64,000 nt of DNA from Solemya velum gill symbiont (GCF_000787395.1 NZ_JRAA01000001.1:682001-746000); one strand, 5' to 3'; positions 47,698 through 60,588 are shown, counted from the first letter of the stretch. Program-made: numbers and translations. Notes: generated by a model not told the origin, from the letters alone.

Positions 47698-50270
47698 TTA
47701 AAAACAACGTCGCCGTCAGAGAGCTCGGCGTGGATTGTTGAATCGGGACCGAATCGTCCTGACAGTATCTCCTGTGCCAACCTGTTCTCAAGCTGCTGCC
47801 TGATAGCGCGCTTGAGTGGACGCGCTCCGTAGACAGGATCGAATCCCGCCTCACCAAGATGATCAAGCACTGCATCTGAAACATTCAGGGTGATGTCACG
47901 ATCAGCAAGACGCTCCCTGAGGTAGCTGATCTGGATATCCGTAATCGCCCGAATCTGCTCGCGACCGAGTGGATGGAAGACCACGATCTCGTCGAGACGG
48001 TTGATGGACTCGGGACGGAAATGACCACCGACAACTTCCATCACGGAATTTTTCATCGACTCGTAGTTCTCTTCTCCGGCCATCTGCTGAATCAGGTCAG
48101 AACCCAGGTTGGAGGTCATGACGATCACGGTATTGCGGAAATCGACCGTACGACCCTGGCCATCCGTCAGGCGACCATCATCAAGCACCTGTAACAGAAC
48201 ATTAAAGACATCCGGGTGTGCTTTCTCGACCTCGTCGAGCAGAATCACGGAATAGGGTCTGCGACGCACTGCCTCGGTCAGATATCCACCCTCCTCGTAA
48301 CCGACATATCCAGGAGGCGCACCGATCAAACGCGCAACCGAATGCTTCTCCATGAACTCCGACATGTCGATACGCACCATCGCCTCTTCAGTATCGAATA
48401 GGAACTCGGCAAGCGATTTACACAGCTCGGTCTTTCCGACACCGGTCGGACCGAGAAACAGGAACGAACCATTCGGCTGATTCGGATCTGAAAGTCCTGC
48501 ACGCGAACGGCGAATCGCATCTGACACTGCAGAAACCGCCTCGCTCTGCCCGATGACACGTTTGCCAAGCTGCTGTTCCATCTGCAGTAGTTTGTCACGC
48601 TCACCCTCAAGCATCTTGCTGACAGGAATTCCGGTCCAGCGTGACACCACCTCGGCAATCTCCTCCTCGGTGACATTGCTGCGTAACAGCTGTGTCTCCT
48701 GCTGCCCGGCCTCTGCTTCTGCTGCATGGGAGAGCTGATTCTCGAGTTCGGGAATGCGTCCATACTGGAGTTCCGACATACGCTGCAGGTCACCTGCGCG
48801 ATTGGCGGTTTCATATTCGATACGTGCCTGCTCAAGCGCCTCCTTGATATGTGCAGTACCCTGCACGGCTGCCTTTTCCGACTTCCAGATTTCATCAAGG
48901 TCGGAGAACTCGCTCTCCAGCTCGGCAATCTGCTCTTCAAGCACCCTGAGACGTTTTTTCGATGCATCGTCCGACTCTTTCTTGAGCGCCTCGCGCTCGA
49001 TCTTGAGCTGGATCAGACGGCGTTCGAGACGATCCATAGACTCTGGCTTGGAATCGATCTCCATGCGAATTCTTGATGCCGCCTCATCAATCAGGTCGAT
49101 CGCCTTGTCAGGCTGCTGGCGGTCAGTGATGTAACGAGTTGACAGGGTTGCCGCGGCAACAATCGCCGGATCGGTAATCTCGACACGGTGATGCACTTCG
49201 TAGCGCTCCTTGAGGCCACGCAGAATAGCGATGGTATCCTCGACACTCGGTTCATCAACCAGGACTTTCTGGAAACGACGCTCGAGCGCAGCGTCCTTCT
49301 CGACATACTTGCGATATTCATCCAGCGTGGTCGCGCCGATACAGTGTAGTTCACCGCGTGCCAGTGCAGGCTTGAGCATATTGCCGGCATCCATCGCACC
49401 TTCCGCCTTACCCGCACCAACCATGGTGTGGATCTCATCGATGAAGAGAATAATATTCCCCTCGGACTTGGCAATATCATTGAGCAGCGCCTTGAGACGC
49501 TCCTCAAAATCACCTCGGAATTTGGCACCTGCAAGCAGTGCGCCGAGGTCAAGCGACAATAGACGCTTGCCCTTGATACCCTCGGGCACCTCGCCGTTGA
49601 CGATACGCTGCGCGAGACCTTCGACAATTGCGGTTTTACCGACACCCGGTTCACCGATCAGCACCGGGTTGTTCTTGGTACGACGCTGCAGCACCTGGAT
49701 TGAGCGACGAATCTCCTCGTCCCGCCCGATAACAGGATCAAGCTTGCCTTGTTCGGCACGCTCGGTCATATCGATCGTATATTTCTCCAGTGCCTGCCTC
49801 TGGTCCTCGGCATTGGGGTCATTCACAGCTTCTCCACCACGAACGGAGTCAATTGACTGCTCTATACTGCCTTTGGCGGCGCCTGCATCGCGCAGTACCT
49901 TGCCTACTTCGCCCTTGTCCTCAATCGCGGCAAGCAGAAAGAGTTCGCTGGAGATGTACTGATCTTTGCGCTTTTGTGCCAACTTGTCGGTCTGGTTGAG
50001 CAGGCGCCCGAGGTCATTTGAAACAGTGACATCACCGGCACTCCCCTCAACAGTCGGCAGACGCTCAAGCATCTCGCCAAGACGGGAACGTAGCTGGTTA
50101 ACGTTGACATCAGCACTCGACAGCAGGTGGCGTGCGCTACCGCCCTCCTGGTCGAGTAACGCGATCAGAAGATGAACAGGTTCAATAAACTGGTGATCCC
50201 GTCCGACAGCCAGGCTCTGGGCATCGGCCAGCGCCAGTTGAAACTTGTTGGTCAATTTGTCCATTCGCAT
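47694..50270 (-). CDS. clpB: ClpB disaggregase
   Basis: 858 residues. Clp_N repeats ([28 protein letters not shown]), first AAA with GEPGVGKT, a coiled-coil M domain (about 400-525), second AAA with GPTGVGKTE and the [29 protein letters not shown] stretch. With DnaK it dissolves protein aggregates after heat shock. The start [10 protein letters not shown] matches E. coli MRLDRLTNKF. No obvious sigma-32 promoter was picked out upstream. Confidence 0.97.
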   Translation of the reverse strand: MRMDKLTNKFQLALADAQSLAVGRDHQFIEPVHLLIALLDQEGGSARHLLSSADVNVNQLRSRLGEMLERLPTVEGSAGDVTVSNDLGRLLNQTDKLAQKRKDQYISSELFLLAAIEDKGEVGKVLRDAGAAKGSIEQSIDSVRGGEAVNDPNAEDQRQALEKYTIDMTERAEQGKLDPVIGRDEEIRRSIQVLQRRTKNNPVLIGEPGVGKTAIVEGLAQRIVNGEVPEGIKGKRLLSLDLGALLAGAKFRGDFEERLKALLNDIAKSEGNIILFIDEIHTMVGAGKAEGAMDAGNMLKPALARGELHCIGATTLDEYRKYVEKDAALERRFQKVLVDEPSVEDTIAILRGLKERYEVHHRVEITDPAIVAAATLSTRYITDRQQPDKAIDLIDEAASRIRMEIDSKPESMDRLERRLIQLKIEREALKKESDDASKKRLRVLEEQIAELESEFSDLDEIWKSEKAAVQGTAHIKEALEQARIEYETANRAGDLQRMSELQYGRIPELENQLSHAAEAEAGQQETQLLRSNVTEEEIAEVVSRWTGIPVSKMLEGERDKLLQMEQQLGKRVIGQSEAVSAVSDAIRRSRAGLSDPNQPNGSFLFLGPTGVGKTELCKSLAEFLFDTEEAMVRIDMSEFMEKHSVARLIGAPPGYVGYEEGGYLTEAVRRRPYSVILLDEVEKAHPDVFNVLLQVLDDGRLTDGQGRTVDFRNTVIVMTSNLGSDLIQQMAGEENYESMKNSVMEVVGGHFRPESINRLDEIVVFHPLGREQIRAITDIQISYLRERLADRDITLNVSDAVLDHLGEAGFDPVYGARPLKRAIRQQLENRLAQEILSGRFGPDSTIHAELSDGDVVFN

Positions 50271-50340
50271 GGGTACAACTCACTTATAAATAATAATCTG
50301 TTGCTTTCTATATAGGGACAATCGACGCAGAATCAACGCC

Positions 50341-51003
50341 TCATGTGTAGATCTTCTCGAGTTCCTCATGAAGCGCATGCGCACCATCTTCCGGGTAGAG
50401 TACATCTACCTCTTTTACCGTGGCGCGCGAAGGGACAAAAACCGAGGCGACCACCACGCCCTTCAGGCGTATACCTTCGATCATGAGTGCGTGAACCGGG
50501 CATTTGGATATTGCTGACAGTCTCGCTGCGCCGCCTTTCAGTTTCCGCGGGGGATCACTTGGAAGATGAATTTTTCCATGCGGAAATATTGCGATGACCT
50601 CTCCCGCTTTCAATGCGTTGAGGGCCTCGCGCATCGCCTTTTCAGGTCTGCCACTGCGATCGACCGGGATCGCACCAAGTGCATGGAAGAGCCACTGCAT
50701 GCCAAAACGTTCGTATTGCTCACGTGCAATCATGAAACGCAAGGGCCTCGGTGAGGCTGCGAGAAGCAGTAGAGAATCAAGCCCCGAGACATGGTTGGAA
50801 GCGACGATTGCAGGCCCGGTTTCAGGCAAGTCGAAATTGTCTTCCGGAAGCCGATGAACAAAGCGGCAGAAGAGACGGTTGAGACCATCGAGGCGGTTGA
50901 GAAAGGGTGTTCCCCATTCTGCACCGTTATAAGCAGGCATTACAAAGTGAAACAGCACAACGATTGTTGAGACCACAAGCAACAGCCAGGTCAATGTACT
51001 CAT
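50341..51003 (-). CDS. PlsC-like 1-acylglycerol-3-phosphate acyltransferase
   Basis: 220 residues, one N-terminal membrane segment (WLLLVVSTIVVLFHFVM), the HX4D motif as NHVSGLDSL, and the IFPHGKIHLPS motif in the place of FPEGT. An acyltransferase of phospholipid synthesis or remodelling. It overlaps the pgeF stop by 4 bases, so it is translated with it. Confidence 0.85.
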   Translation of the reverse strand: MSTLTWLLLVVSTIVVLFHFVMPAYNGAEWGTPFLNRLDGLNRLFCRFVHRLPEDNFDLPETGPAIVASNHVSGLDSLLLLAASPRPLRFMIAREQYERFGMQWLFHALGAIPVDRSGRPEKAMREALNALKAGEVIAIFPHGKIHLPSDPPRKLKGGAARLSAISKCPVHALMIEGIRLKGVVVASVFVPSRATVKEVDVLYPEDGAHALHEELEKIYT

Positions 51004-51767
51004 GATTCAATCCAGATCATGCTCGCCATGCGCCCGGTGATACCGTCACGCCGATATGAAAAGAAGTCACTCTCTTCAGTGAAAGTGCAGTAGTTACCTC
51101 CATATATATCGGCAACTCCAGCACTTTCCAAGCGTTGACGTGCCAGCTGGTAGATATCCGCCATCCAGCGCCCCTGTTGGTTTTGTATAAATGCCTCTTG
51201 CGCACTGCTGTCCCTGGCAATAAAGGCATCACGCACCTCCTCACCAACCTCGAATGCCTGCTGGCTGATGGCTGGGCCAAGCCATGCCATGAGGTTTTCG
51301 GCTGGCGAGTCCAGTTTCGCGATTGCCGCTTCCAGCACACCATCACAGAGACCTCGCCAGCCCGCGTGTGCAGCTGCAACCATGGTGCCACTTCGGTCAC
51401 AGATCAGTACAGGCAGGCAGTCAGCCGTCATCACCACGCACACCTCATTGCTTTGAAATGAACAGGCTGCATCCGCGTCACATCCACCCTGAACCTGCTG
51501 CGTCTCGACCACATCGCAGCCATGCACCTGCCTGAGCCAGTGCGGCTCAGCAGGAATTTCAGCTGCGCGAATCAATTCGGCCCGGTTATGTGCAACATGC
51601 TGTGAATCATCCCCGACATGATCACCCAGGTTAAGGCTCGCCCATGGTGCAGCACTGACACCTCCATGACGCATGGTGGAGATGGCCCTGATGCTCGCCG
51701 GAACAGGCCAGTCGGGTTCAATCCAGTCAATTTCGTCATGCCTGACGATACGATCAGGCATTGGCAT
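51000..51767 (-). CDS. pgeF: PgeF/YfiH, peptidoglycan editing factor (laccase-domain)
   Basis: 255 residues, Cu-oxidase_4/laccase domain: ISTMRHGGVSAAPWASLNLGDHVGDD, WLRQVHGCDVV, MTADCLPVLICD, AAAHAGWRGLCDGV, and GNYCTFTEESDFFSYRRDG. The HGC, ADC and HAGWRG residues bind metal. It overlaps the rluD stop by 14 bases (8 if the ATG at 51761 is used). rluD-yfiH order is conserved in gammaproteobacteria. Confidence 0.92.
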   Translation of the reverse strand: MPMPDRIVRHDEIDWIEPDWPVPASIRAISTMRHGGVSAAPWASLNLGDHVGDDSQHVAHNRAELIRAAEIPAEPHWLRQVHGCDVVETQQVQGGCDADAACSFQSNEVCVVMTADCLPVLICDRSGTMVAAAHAGWRGLCDGVLEAAIAKLDSPAENLMAWLGPAISQQAFEVGEEVRDAFIARDSSAQEAFIQNQQGRWMADIYQLARQRLESAGVADIYGGNYCTFTEESDFFSYRRDGITGRMASMIWIES

Positions 51768-52755
51768 CTTCTCGCAGTGTCTCGAGGAGGTTCAGCATGT
51801 CATCAGGCATCTCGGCCTGCCATTCGACATATTCACCAGTGTCTGGATGATCAAAACCCAGTTTGAAGGCGTGCAGTGCCTGGCGCTTGAAACTCCTCAA
51901 AGCCTCCTTGAGTGGCTCTGAAGCGCCTGCAGGAAGGCGCAAACGCCCACCGTAAACCGGATCACCGACCACCGGGTGACGAATATGTGCCATGTGGACG
52001 CGAATCTGGTGCGTTCTACCAGAATGCAATTTAACCTGCAGCAGTGTGTGTGCAGGGAATTTCTCCAACACACGGTAATCGGTTTGTGCCTCTTTGCCGG
52101 ATGGCACGACCGCCATCTTGACGCGCTGAGTCGGATGACGCCCGATCGGTGCATCGATATGACCGCCGGTGATCAACACACCATTGACGACCGTGCGATA
52201 TTCACGGTGAATATCACGCGCCTGCAGCAATTCAACCAGGCGTTTGTGTGCCTTCAGGCTGCGCGCCACCACCAGCAGACCGGAGGTTTCCTTGTCGAGT
52301 CGATGGACAATACCCGCCCTCGGGAGCTTCTCCAGTTCCGGCGCATGATAGAGTAGGCCGTTTTGCAGGGTTCCGGCCGGATTGCCGGCAGCCGGATGCA
52401 CAACAAGCCCCGCAGGCTTGTTGACCACGATCAGGTGCTCATCCTCAAACACGATATCGAGTGCGATCTCTTCGGCAACCACATAAGTCACTTTCTCCTC
52501 TTCAGCATCGAGAAGAATCACATCGCCGCTTTTGACCTTATCCTTGTTTCGGGCAGTCTCACCGTTCACGCGAACGCGCCCGGATTTCACCCAGGATTGC
52601 AGTCTGCTGCGCGAATAATCGGGAAAAAAAGCCACCAAAGCCTGGTCGAGACGGCTGCCCGAGAGCTCCAAATCGACCACGGCCTGCAGATAATCCGGTT
52701 CAGATTGATCAGATTCTGTCGCTTCCAACGTCAAATCCGTTATACTTTCGTCCAT
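51754..52755 (-). CDS. rluD: RluD, 23S rRNA pseudouridine synthase
   Basis: 333 residues from the ATG at 52755 (MDESITDLTLEAT). N-terminal S4 domain (SGSRLDQALVAFFPDYSRSRLQSWVKSGRVRVNG), then the catalytic HRLDKETSGLLVV with the Asp, and LHSGRTHQIRVH. It modifies helix 69 of 23S rRNA. Upstream in-frame sequence to 52995 runs into bamD on the other strand and is not used. It diverges from bamD by 29 bases. Confidence 0.94.
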   Translation of the reverse strand: MDESITDLTLEATESDQSEPDYLQAVVDLELSGSRLDQALVAFFPDYSRSRLQSWVKSGRVRVNGETARNKDKVKSGDVILLDAEEEKVTYVVAEEIALDIVFEDEHLIVVNKPAGLVVHPAAGNPAGTLQNGLLYHAPELEKLPRAGIVHRLDKETSGLLVVARSLKAHKRLVELLQARDIHREYRTVVNGVLITGGHIDAPIGRHPTQRVKMAVVPSGKEAQTDYRVLEKFPAHTLLQVKLHSGRTHQIRVHMAHIRHPVVGDPVYGGRLRLPAGASEPLKEALRSFKRQALHAFKLGFDHPDTGEYVEWQAEMPDDMLNLLETLREDANA

Positions 52756-52784
52756 TCGGCGAATATTACAGGAATTAATCTCAG

Positions 52785-53600
52785 ATGGGGCGGCACTTCC
52801 TATACATCTTGATCGTTGCAATCCTGCTAACGGGTTGTGCATCAAACAAGAAAAATGATGATAAAACCAGGAACTGGTCAGCAGATCGATTCTACACAGA
52901 AGCATCGTCAGCCTTGGCTGAGGGTGACTATGAAGGCGCGATCGAGTATTACGAAAAACTCGAGGCTCGTTACCCTTACGGTCACCAGGCTGCACAGGGG
53001 CAGTTGGACGTTGCGTTTGCCTACTACAAGTATGACGAAGCCGACTCAGCCATTGATGCGCTCGACCGCTTCATTCGTCTGCACCCGGAACATCCGCAGG
53101 TTGCTTACGCTTACTACATGAAGGGAGTGGTTAACCTGAACCGCAACCTTGGCCTGCTGGACCGTTTTATACCAACCGATTCATCACAGCGTGATCCGGA
53201 AACTTTCAAGGATGCCTATGATGCATTTCGCGAAGTTGTAGAACGCTTCCCGACAAGCCGTTATGCCAAGGATGCGAAGCAGCGTGCGATATTCCTGCAC
53301 AACACAATTGCCCGTCACGAAGTCCATGTTGCTCAATACTACCTGGATCGTGGCGCCTACCTTGCAGCCGCCAACCGCGGAATCTATGTCGTTCAGAATT
53401 ATCAGCGCACACCTTCTGTCAAGGACGTCCTTGAAATCATGGCGCAGGCCTATGACAAGATGGAGCTGCCGAAACTTGCTGATGACACACGTCGAGTTCT
53501 GGAGCTTAACAAGGTCAACTTCGCCTCTGACGAGTACAAGGAAGGTGAAAAGAGCCTGCTGCGCAGTATCTGGGACACATTGGGTCTCGACAAAAACTGA
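52785..53600 (+). CDS. bamD: BamD, outer-membrane assembly lipoprotein
   Basis: 271 residues. Lipobox LLTGC after a short signal, then five TPR-like repeats (AEGDYEGAIEYYEKLEARYPYG, DEADSAIDALDRFIRLHPEHPQ). Essential BAM subunit; its partner BamC is at 24161-25327. Divergent from rluD as in E. coli; a REP-like palindrome follows. Confidence 0.95.
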   Translation: MGRHFLYILIVAILLTGCASNKKNDDKTRNWSADRFYTEASSALAEGDYEGAIEYYEKLEARYPYGHQAAQGQLDVAFAYYKYDEADSAIDALDRFIRLHPEHPQVAYAYYMKGVVNLNRNLGLLDRFIPTDSSQRDPETFKDAYDAFREVVERFPTSRYAKDAKQRAIFLHNTIARHEVHVAQYYLDRGAYLAAANRGIYVVQNYQRTPSVKDVLEIMAQAYDKMELPKLADDTRRVLELNKVNFASDEYKEGEKSLLRSIWDTLGLDKN

Positions 53601-53608
53601 TCAAACAA

Positions 53609-53647
53609 CCTGCAGGAACGCCGCCACCCTGGTGGCGCTCCTACAGG
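53609..53647. repeat. REP-like palindrome between convergent bamD and midA
   Basis: CCTGCAGGAAC at the left and GCTCCTACAGG at the right pair with small mismatches, with GCCACC-CT-GGTGGC in the middle. It covers the midA stop. The TGTAGGAGC end is shared with 4964-5027. It may act as a two-way terminator. Confidence 0.55.
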
Positions 53648-54810
53648 CTGCCGGTTAAATCCCTGAAACCAAACCCCAGCAAGGGCTGCTCGATCCCCCG
53701 GCTCAGAGCCATCACCTTGAATACCTCACCCATCTCGGTTGGTAACATCAGGCGCTTGACCGCCTCTGCCTGGCTATACGAGTCGGTCATACTAAGCCCC
53801 TGCGCAGACCCGGCGATCAACTCATCAATACCACAACCAATCAAAAAATTGCTCTGGCTGGTGTAGCCGCGGACATCGAGACTCACTGCAGAGGCCGCTT
53901 CAGCAACTGCGGTGAAATCAACATGTGAAGTGATATCCTGCAACCCGGGCCACAATAGAGCATCATCATGCGCTATGTGCCGGTAGTGACACATCAGGGT
54001 GCCCGTATAGCGGTCGGGATGATAGTACTCACGCCGCGCGTAACCATAATCGATCAACAGGATTGCACCACGATCGAGAATATCTGAGAGGGCATGAATC
54101 CAGGGGCTCAAGCGCAGGTTGATCTCGGATTCATAGCCCTCGTCAAAATCGACAGAGAGAGCTGCAATTGCTTCAGTAAGAACCACCGAGCACCTCCCCC
54201 AACTGGAAACGGGACGCCCTTCACGGCAACCGACCAGTCGCTCTTCGAATCTGCCGGCAATATGGCGAAAACGATGCACCGGCATCGCATCAAGCACCTC
54301 GTTGGCAATAATGACTGCCTCAACACGACTCTCCGGCAAGTGATCCAGCCAGTGAAACAGTGACTCGTGCTGCGGGATCGACTCACGAATTGTCTGCTGC
54401 TGCCTGTGCCTGAGTTCGGCACTCAGCTCAATGATCGTATAGCTTTGCGGTAGAGAGTCATCCACTTCCAATTGTGTTACCAGGTCAACTGCCAATTTTC
54501 CCGAGCCGGCACCGAACTCAATCACGCAGCCATTCTCGAGTTGCTGCAACAGTTCGGCAACCTGGCGTGCCAGTGCTTGTCCATAGAGTGGCGACACCTC
54601 TGGCGCAGTAACAAAATCCCCATGTGCACCAAACTTCTGCTGCCCACCAGCGTAATAACCGAGCCCCGGGTAATAGAGAGCCATCTCCATGTAACGATCA
54701 AAGCCGACATTGCCACCAGCCACTTCAATTTCGTCGCAAATGGCAGCCTGCAAGCGTTTGCTGAGTGCCAGCTCTTCATCTCCGGGCCGTGGCAGTGACT
54801 TTATGTGCAT
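53641..54810 (-). CDS. MidA/NDUFAF7-like SAM-dependent methyltransferase
   Basis: 389 residues. The family motifs are GNVGFDRYMEMALYYPGLGYY, KFGAHGDFVTAPEVSPLYGQALARQ, the SAM loop CVIEFGAGSGKLAVDL and LLIDYGYARREYYHPDR (DYG). Mitochondrial members methylate a complex I arginine; the bacterial target is not fixed. Divergent from folM by 94 bases. Confidence 0.88.
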   Translation of the reverse strand: MHIKSLPRPGDEELALSKRLQAAICDEIEVAGGNVGFDRYMEMALYYPGLGYYAGGQQKFGAHGDFVTAPEVSPLYGQALARQVAELLQQLENGCVIEFGAGSGKLAVDLVTQLEVDDSLPQSYTIIELSAELRHRQQQTIRESIPQHESLFHWLDHLPESRVEAVIIANEVLDAMPVHRFRHIAGRFEERLVGCREGRPVSSWGRCSVVLTEAIAALSVDFDEGYESEINLRLSPWIHALSDILDRGAILLIDYGYARREYYHPDRYTGTLMCHYRHIAHDDALLWPGLQDITSHVDFTAVAEAASAVSLDVRGYTSQSNFLIGCGIDELIAGSAQGLSMTDSYSQAEAVKRLMLPTEMGEVFKVMALSRGIEQPLLGFGFRDLTGSL

Positions 54811-54904
54811 AGCGAGTAATAATGAAATGCGTTATTCGATAAAACGAGTGTAGCAAATCAGGCAGCAACAATTTCTGCCAATAGACTCAAAAGAGGCAAC
54901 TGCA

Positions 54905-55645
54905 GTGGAACAGACAAGAAAAACAGCCCTGATTACAGGTGGTGCTACCAGGCTTGGTGCCGCCACAGCACGCCTGCTGCATGCTGCCGGTTATGACATA
55001 GTGATTCATTATCGCAATTCGACTGACAACGCGGAAATACTGGCAGCTGCGCTCAATTCACTGCGTGAGCGCTCAGCGACTATTCTTCAAGGCGATTTAC
55101 TCGAGGATGGAATCATTCCTGGGCTCGTTGAGCAGGCCGCTGCCTTCAACCAACGTCTCGATGTTTTGATTAATAACGCTTCAAGTTTCTATGCAACAAA
55201 AATGGGGCACGTGGAGACGGAACAGTGGGAAGATCTTGTCGGTACAAATATGAAAGCACCCTTTTTTCTTGCCCAGGCCGCTGCCCCATGGCTGACGGAG
55301 ACGAATGGCTCAATTGTCAACATGGTCGATGTTCACGGCTTCCGTCCGAAAAAAGATTTCGCGGTTTATTCAATGGCAAAAGCGGCCAACGCGATGATGG
55401 TCAAAGTACTTGCACGGGAACTTGGACCCTATGTGCGTGTCAACGGCGTCGCACCAGGAATTATCCTGTGGCCCGAACACGGCCTCGCTGATGAAGAGAA
55501 GAACCGCATGCTGTCACGCACAGCACTGCAACGCCCCGGAAGCCCGGATGACATCGCCAGTACGATCCGCTTCCTGGTGACGGAAGCCGATTATATTACC
55601 GGACAGATAATTGCTGTTGATGGCGGGCGCATGACGCAACAGTGA
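54905..55645 (+). CDS. FolM-like pteridine reductase (SDR)
   Basis: 246 residues, GTG start with GAGG 8 bases upstream. Short-chain dehydrogenase: TGGATRLGAA nucleotide loop, NNASSFY, catalytic Tyr/Lys in YSMAKAANA, and C-terminal ITGQIIAVDGGR. The TGGATRLG form and the dinucleotide-side HYRNS segment fit dihydromonapterin/pteridine reductases rather than FabG. The precise substrate is inferred. Confidence 0.85.
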   Translation: MEQTRKTALITGGATRLGAATARLLHAAGYDIVIHYRNSTDNAEILAAALNSLRERSATILQGDLLEDGIIPGLVEQAAAFNQRLDVLINNASSFYATKMGHVETEQWEDLVGTNMKAPFFLAQAAAPWLTETNGSIVNMVDVHGFRPKKDFAVYSMAKAANAMMVKVLARELGPYVRVNGVAPGIILWPEHGLADEEKNRMLSRTALQRPGSPDDIASTIRFLVTEADYITGQIIAVDGGRMTQQ

Positions 55646-55667
55646 GCCGGCAAAGCGCCTGACATCT

Positions 55668-55822
55668 GCTACACCCTATGCTCTGGTTCTCCGTTGGCGG
55701 AGCCAGTTCAAACCACGGGGCAAGCGAAAGGTTGTCTGAACAAACACAGTGAACGAGTTCCTTTCGCGCCGTGGTTTAAGCGATCAGGCGCAGACAAGGA
55801 GAGACGGGGCATAGGGTGTAGC
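55668..55822. repeat. 155-base imperfect palindromic element
   Basis: Outer ends GCTACACCCTATGC and GCATAGGGTGTAGC are perfect 14-base complements. Inner arms with AAACCACGG/CCGTGGTTT and GAAAGG/CCTTTC also pair, leaving a loop of about 27 bases. It lies between the convergent folM and glnK genes and has no coding frame of note. Candidates: a MITE-like or REP-family element that also terminates transcription. Confidence 0.6.
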
Positions 55823-55880
55823 GCCATTCCTGCCCCGGTCAAGCAATCGCTCCTGGACAGGGCACCTACAGTGAATAGAC

Positions 55881-57865
<1,985 letters not shown>

Positions 57866-57988
57866 AATTACCTCGCGACTATTCTTTTATCCTGATACCT
57901 GCTGCCGATGAGCCAAACCAAAAAACTGGCATGACCAACAGCTCTTAATGCTGATCATACCAGTCTTTGAAAGCGAGATGCTGCGGGA

Positions 57989-58858
57989 TCAGGCCAGCAA
58001 TGATGCCATTTTCTCGCCAATTTCGGCAGGTGAAGGAACTGTTGCCACACCGGCAGCCTCGAGAGCTGCGAACTTGCCTTCCGCTGTACCTGCACCACCA
58101 CTGATGATAGCGCCGGCATGACCCATACGCTTACCCGCAGGCGCGGTGACTCCGGCAATATAGGCAACAACCGGCTTGGTGACATTGGCCTGGATATAGG
58201 CCGCGGCCTCTTCCTCTGCAGAACCACCAATTTCACCAACCATGACAATTCCTTCTGTCTGCGGGTCCTGCTGGAAAAGCTCCAGGCAGTCGATAAAATT
58301 CATGCCGTGAATCGGATCACCGCCGATACCGACACAAGTGCTTTGTCCCAGTCCCGCATTGGTTGTCTGATGTACCGCCTCGTAGGTCAGGGTGCCGGAA
58401 CGTGAAACGATTCCGATCTTGCCCTGCTGGTGGATGTTACCAGGCATGATGCCGATCTTGCAGGCACCCGGGGTGATAATTCCCGGACAGTTGGGGCCGA
58501 TCAGGTATGCATCTGTTGATGCCAGTGCAGCCTTGACCTTGAGCATATCCAGAACCGGTATGCCTTCCGTAATACATGCGATCACCTTGATACCTGCATC
58601 TGCAGCTTCAAGAATCGCATCAGCAGCGAAAGGAGGTGGCACGTAGATCATGGTGGCGTCTGCACCGGTCGCCTCGACCGCGTCATGCACCGTGTTGAAA
58701 ACCGGCAGCCCCAGATGCTCCAGGCCGCCTTTGCCAGGCGTTACACCACCGACCATGTTGGCGCCGTAGGCTATTGCCTGCTCTGAATGAAATGTGCCCT
58801 GCTTTCCGGTGAAGCCCTGGCAGATAACTTTTGTCTCTTTGTTAATCAGAATACTCAT
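57989..58858 (-). CDS. sucD: SucD, succinyl-CoA synthetase alpha
   Basis: 289 residues. CoA site [17 protein letters not shown], and the phosphorylated His in [10 protein letters not shown]. Also [10 protein letters not shown] and [17 protein letters not shown]-cycle enzyme; it follows sucC by 17 bases. Confidence 0.97.
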   Translation of the reverse strand: MSILINKETKVICQGFTGKQGTFHSEQAIAYGANMVGGVTPGKGGLEHLGLPVFNTVHDAVEATGADATMIYVPPPFAADAILEAADAGIKVIACITEGIPVLDMLKVKAALASTDAYLIGPNCPGIITPGACKIGIMPGNIHQQGKIGIVSRSGTLTYEAVHQTTNAGLGQSTCVGIGGDPIHGMNFIDCLELFQQDPQTEGIVMVGEIGGSAEEEAAAYIQANVTKPVVAYIAGVTAPAGKRMGHAGAIISGGAGTAEGKFAALEAAGVATVPSPAEIGEKMASLLA

Positions 58859-58875
58859 TGATACTCTCCAGGTGT

Positions 58876-60039
58876 TCAGGCCGAGGCCAGTTCAATCACT
58901 TTCTTGGCTGCCTCGGTCAGGCCGCCCGCTGTTGCAAGGTTGAGTCCGCTCTTGTCGAGCATCTCTAGTCCTTGCGGTGCATTGGTCCCTTCAAGGCGAA
59001 CCACGACAGGAACTTCGACCCCTACCTCATTGACCGCCTTGATAATGCCTTCGGCAATCAGGTCACAACGTACGATGCCACCAAAAATATTCACCAGCAC
59101 GGCTTTAACCTGGTCATCGGAAAGAATCAATTTGAATGCTTCTGCAACACGTTCTGCTGTTGCACCACCGCCAACATCAAGAAAGTTGGCGGGCTCACCA
59201 CCATGCAACTTGACAAGGTCCATGGTTGCCATTGCCAGGCCAGCGCCATTCACCATACAACCGATACTGCCATCGAGGCTGATGTAATTGAGCTCATGCT
59301 CAGCAGCAGCTGCCTCACGCTCGTCTTCCTGGCTCATGTCGCGCATCGCGACCAGGTTTGGATGACGGTAGAGAGCATTGCTGTCGAGGTTAATCTTGGC
59401 ATCAAGTGCAACAAGATTACCTTCACCGGTAGTGACCAGCGGATTAATCTCGACCAGGCTGGCATCATTATTCAGAACCAGGTTGTAGAGATTCACCATG
59501 ATCGCCTGCAGTTCACGAATCTGTGTACCTTCAAGTTCAAGTGCAAAGGCAACACGACGGCACTGGTAAGGCTGCAAACCTGCTACAGGGTCAACCTGGA
59601 TAGTAATTATCTTTTCGGGTGTCTCGTCAGCAACCTCTTCAATATTCATACCGCCGGCACTTGATGCCATGAAAGCAACACGGCGACTGCCGCGGTCGAT
59701 AAGAACAGAGAGATAGAGCTCACGTGCAATTGCAGTTGGCTCTTCGATCAGCAACTCGTTTACCGGCAGGCCGTCAGCACCTGTCTGGTGTGTAACCAGG
59801 GTCATGCCAAGCATGCGTTGCGCTTCGCTCTCAACCTGCTCAAGGCTGTCGACGATGGCAACGCCACCAGCCTTGCCGCGTCCGCCCGTATGGGCCTGCG
59901 CCTTGACAACCCAGCGCTCACCGCCAAGTGCCTCAGCCTTTTCCCTCGCTTCCCCCGCACTGGCAATCACCTCTCCTTGTGGGACAGGAATACCGGCATC
60001 ACGGAACAGCGCCTTTGATTGATACTCGTGAAGATTCAT
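58876..60039 (-). CDS. sucC: SucC, succinyl-CoA synthetase beta
   Basis: 387 residues. ATP-grasp domain at the N-terminus ([36 protein letters not shown]) and the CoA-ligase domain at the C-terminus ([30 protein letters not shown]). It forms the sucCD unit with 57989-58858; no sucAB is adjacent. Confidence 0.97.
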   Translation of the reverse strand: MNLHEYQSKALFRDAGIPVPQGEVIASAGEAREKAEALGGERWVVKAQAHTGGRGKAGGVAIVDSLEQVESEAQRMLGMTLVTHQTGADGLPVNELLIEEPTAIARELYLSVLIDRGSRRVAFMASSAGGMNIEEVADETPEKIITIQVDPVAGLQPYQCRRVAFALELEGTQIRELQAIMVNLYNLVLNNDASLVEINPLVTTGEGNLVALDAKINLDSNALYRHPNLVAMRDMSQEDEREAAAAEHELNYISLDGSIGCMVNGAGLAMATMDLVKLHGGEPANFLDVGGGATAERVAEAFKLILSDDQVKAVLVNIFGGIVRCDLIAEGIIKAVNEVGVEVPVVVRLEGTNAPQGLEMLDKSGLNLATAGGLTEAAKKVIELASA

Positions 60040-60372
60040 AGCTTATCCAGATAGTGGTTAAATTCAGTTATTATGCAGATAGTAACGGGCAAGTCGCTGA
60101 TGTACAGCGCTGGCAGCCCGTGTCTACCTGTTGCACAGCACGGGTAATGCGGTGCAGCATGAGTATAGCCAGAAAACTGCTACTAACGAGAAAAAAATAC
60201 AAGAAAATGATAGATATGTATTTTAAAACAGTAAGTCAAAGCATGTAACTAATTGAATAGACAAAATTAATAATATTTTTTAATTGTTATAGGACAATCA
60301 TACTATTATTCGTTTTTTCACTGTGAAATGTTGGATAAATTGAATTACCCCTGCTCAGATGGAGAGTAAAAC
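60040..60372. other. Intergenic region upstream of sucC
   Basis: 333 bases between divergent sucC and the PP0621-type gene. The right half is very AT-rich and should hold the promoters. A weak CCCGTG/CACGGG hairpin lies around 60117-60147. No gene or confident promoter was found. Confidence 0.6.
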
Positions 60373-60588
60373 ATGAAAATCCTGATTCTGGCCGCTGTTT
60401 TTGGCCTTGCCGTACTTTTCATTCGATCATGGCTGAGGCTATTGCAATTCAAGCCACCCGAGCAGTCAGGCAAAGAGAAAAAAGCACAAATGGTCGCATG
60501 TGAAAAATGCGGCCTGCATGTACCACTCGAGATGTCATTCGAGGTTGATGGAAAATACTACTGCTGCCGTGATCATGCAAAGGGATGA
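60373..60588 (+). CDS. PP0621-like small zinc-ribbon protein
   Basis: 71 residues: N-terminal membrane segment (ILILAAVFGLAVLFI), then four cysteines as CEKCG and YYCCRDH, a treble-clef/ribbon pattern (VACEKCGLHVPLEMSFEVDGKYYCC). Proteins of this look are named PP0621 family; their role is unknown. Membrane-anchored with the ribbon probably in the cytoplasm. Confidence 0.78.
   Translation: MKILILAAVFGLAVLFIRSWLRLLQFKPPEQSGKEKKAQMVACEKCGLHVPLEMSFEVDGKYYCCRDHAKG

Noticed and set aside
49210-49962. 250-residue open frame opposite clpB
   Set aside because: Ser/Arg/Pro-rich shadow of a highly conserved gene.
52756-52995. 80-residue N-terminal extension of RluD
   Set aside because: It would overlap bamD on the other strand and has no family resemblance; the ATG at 52755 gives the normal start.
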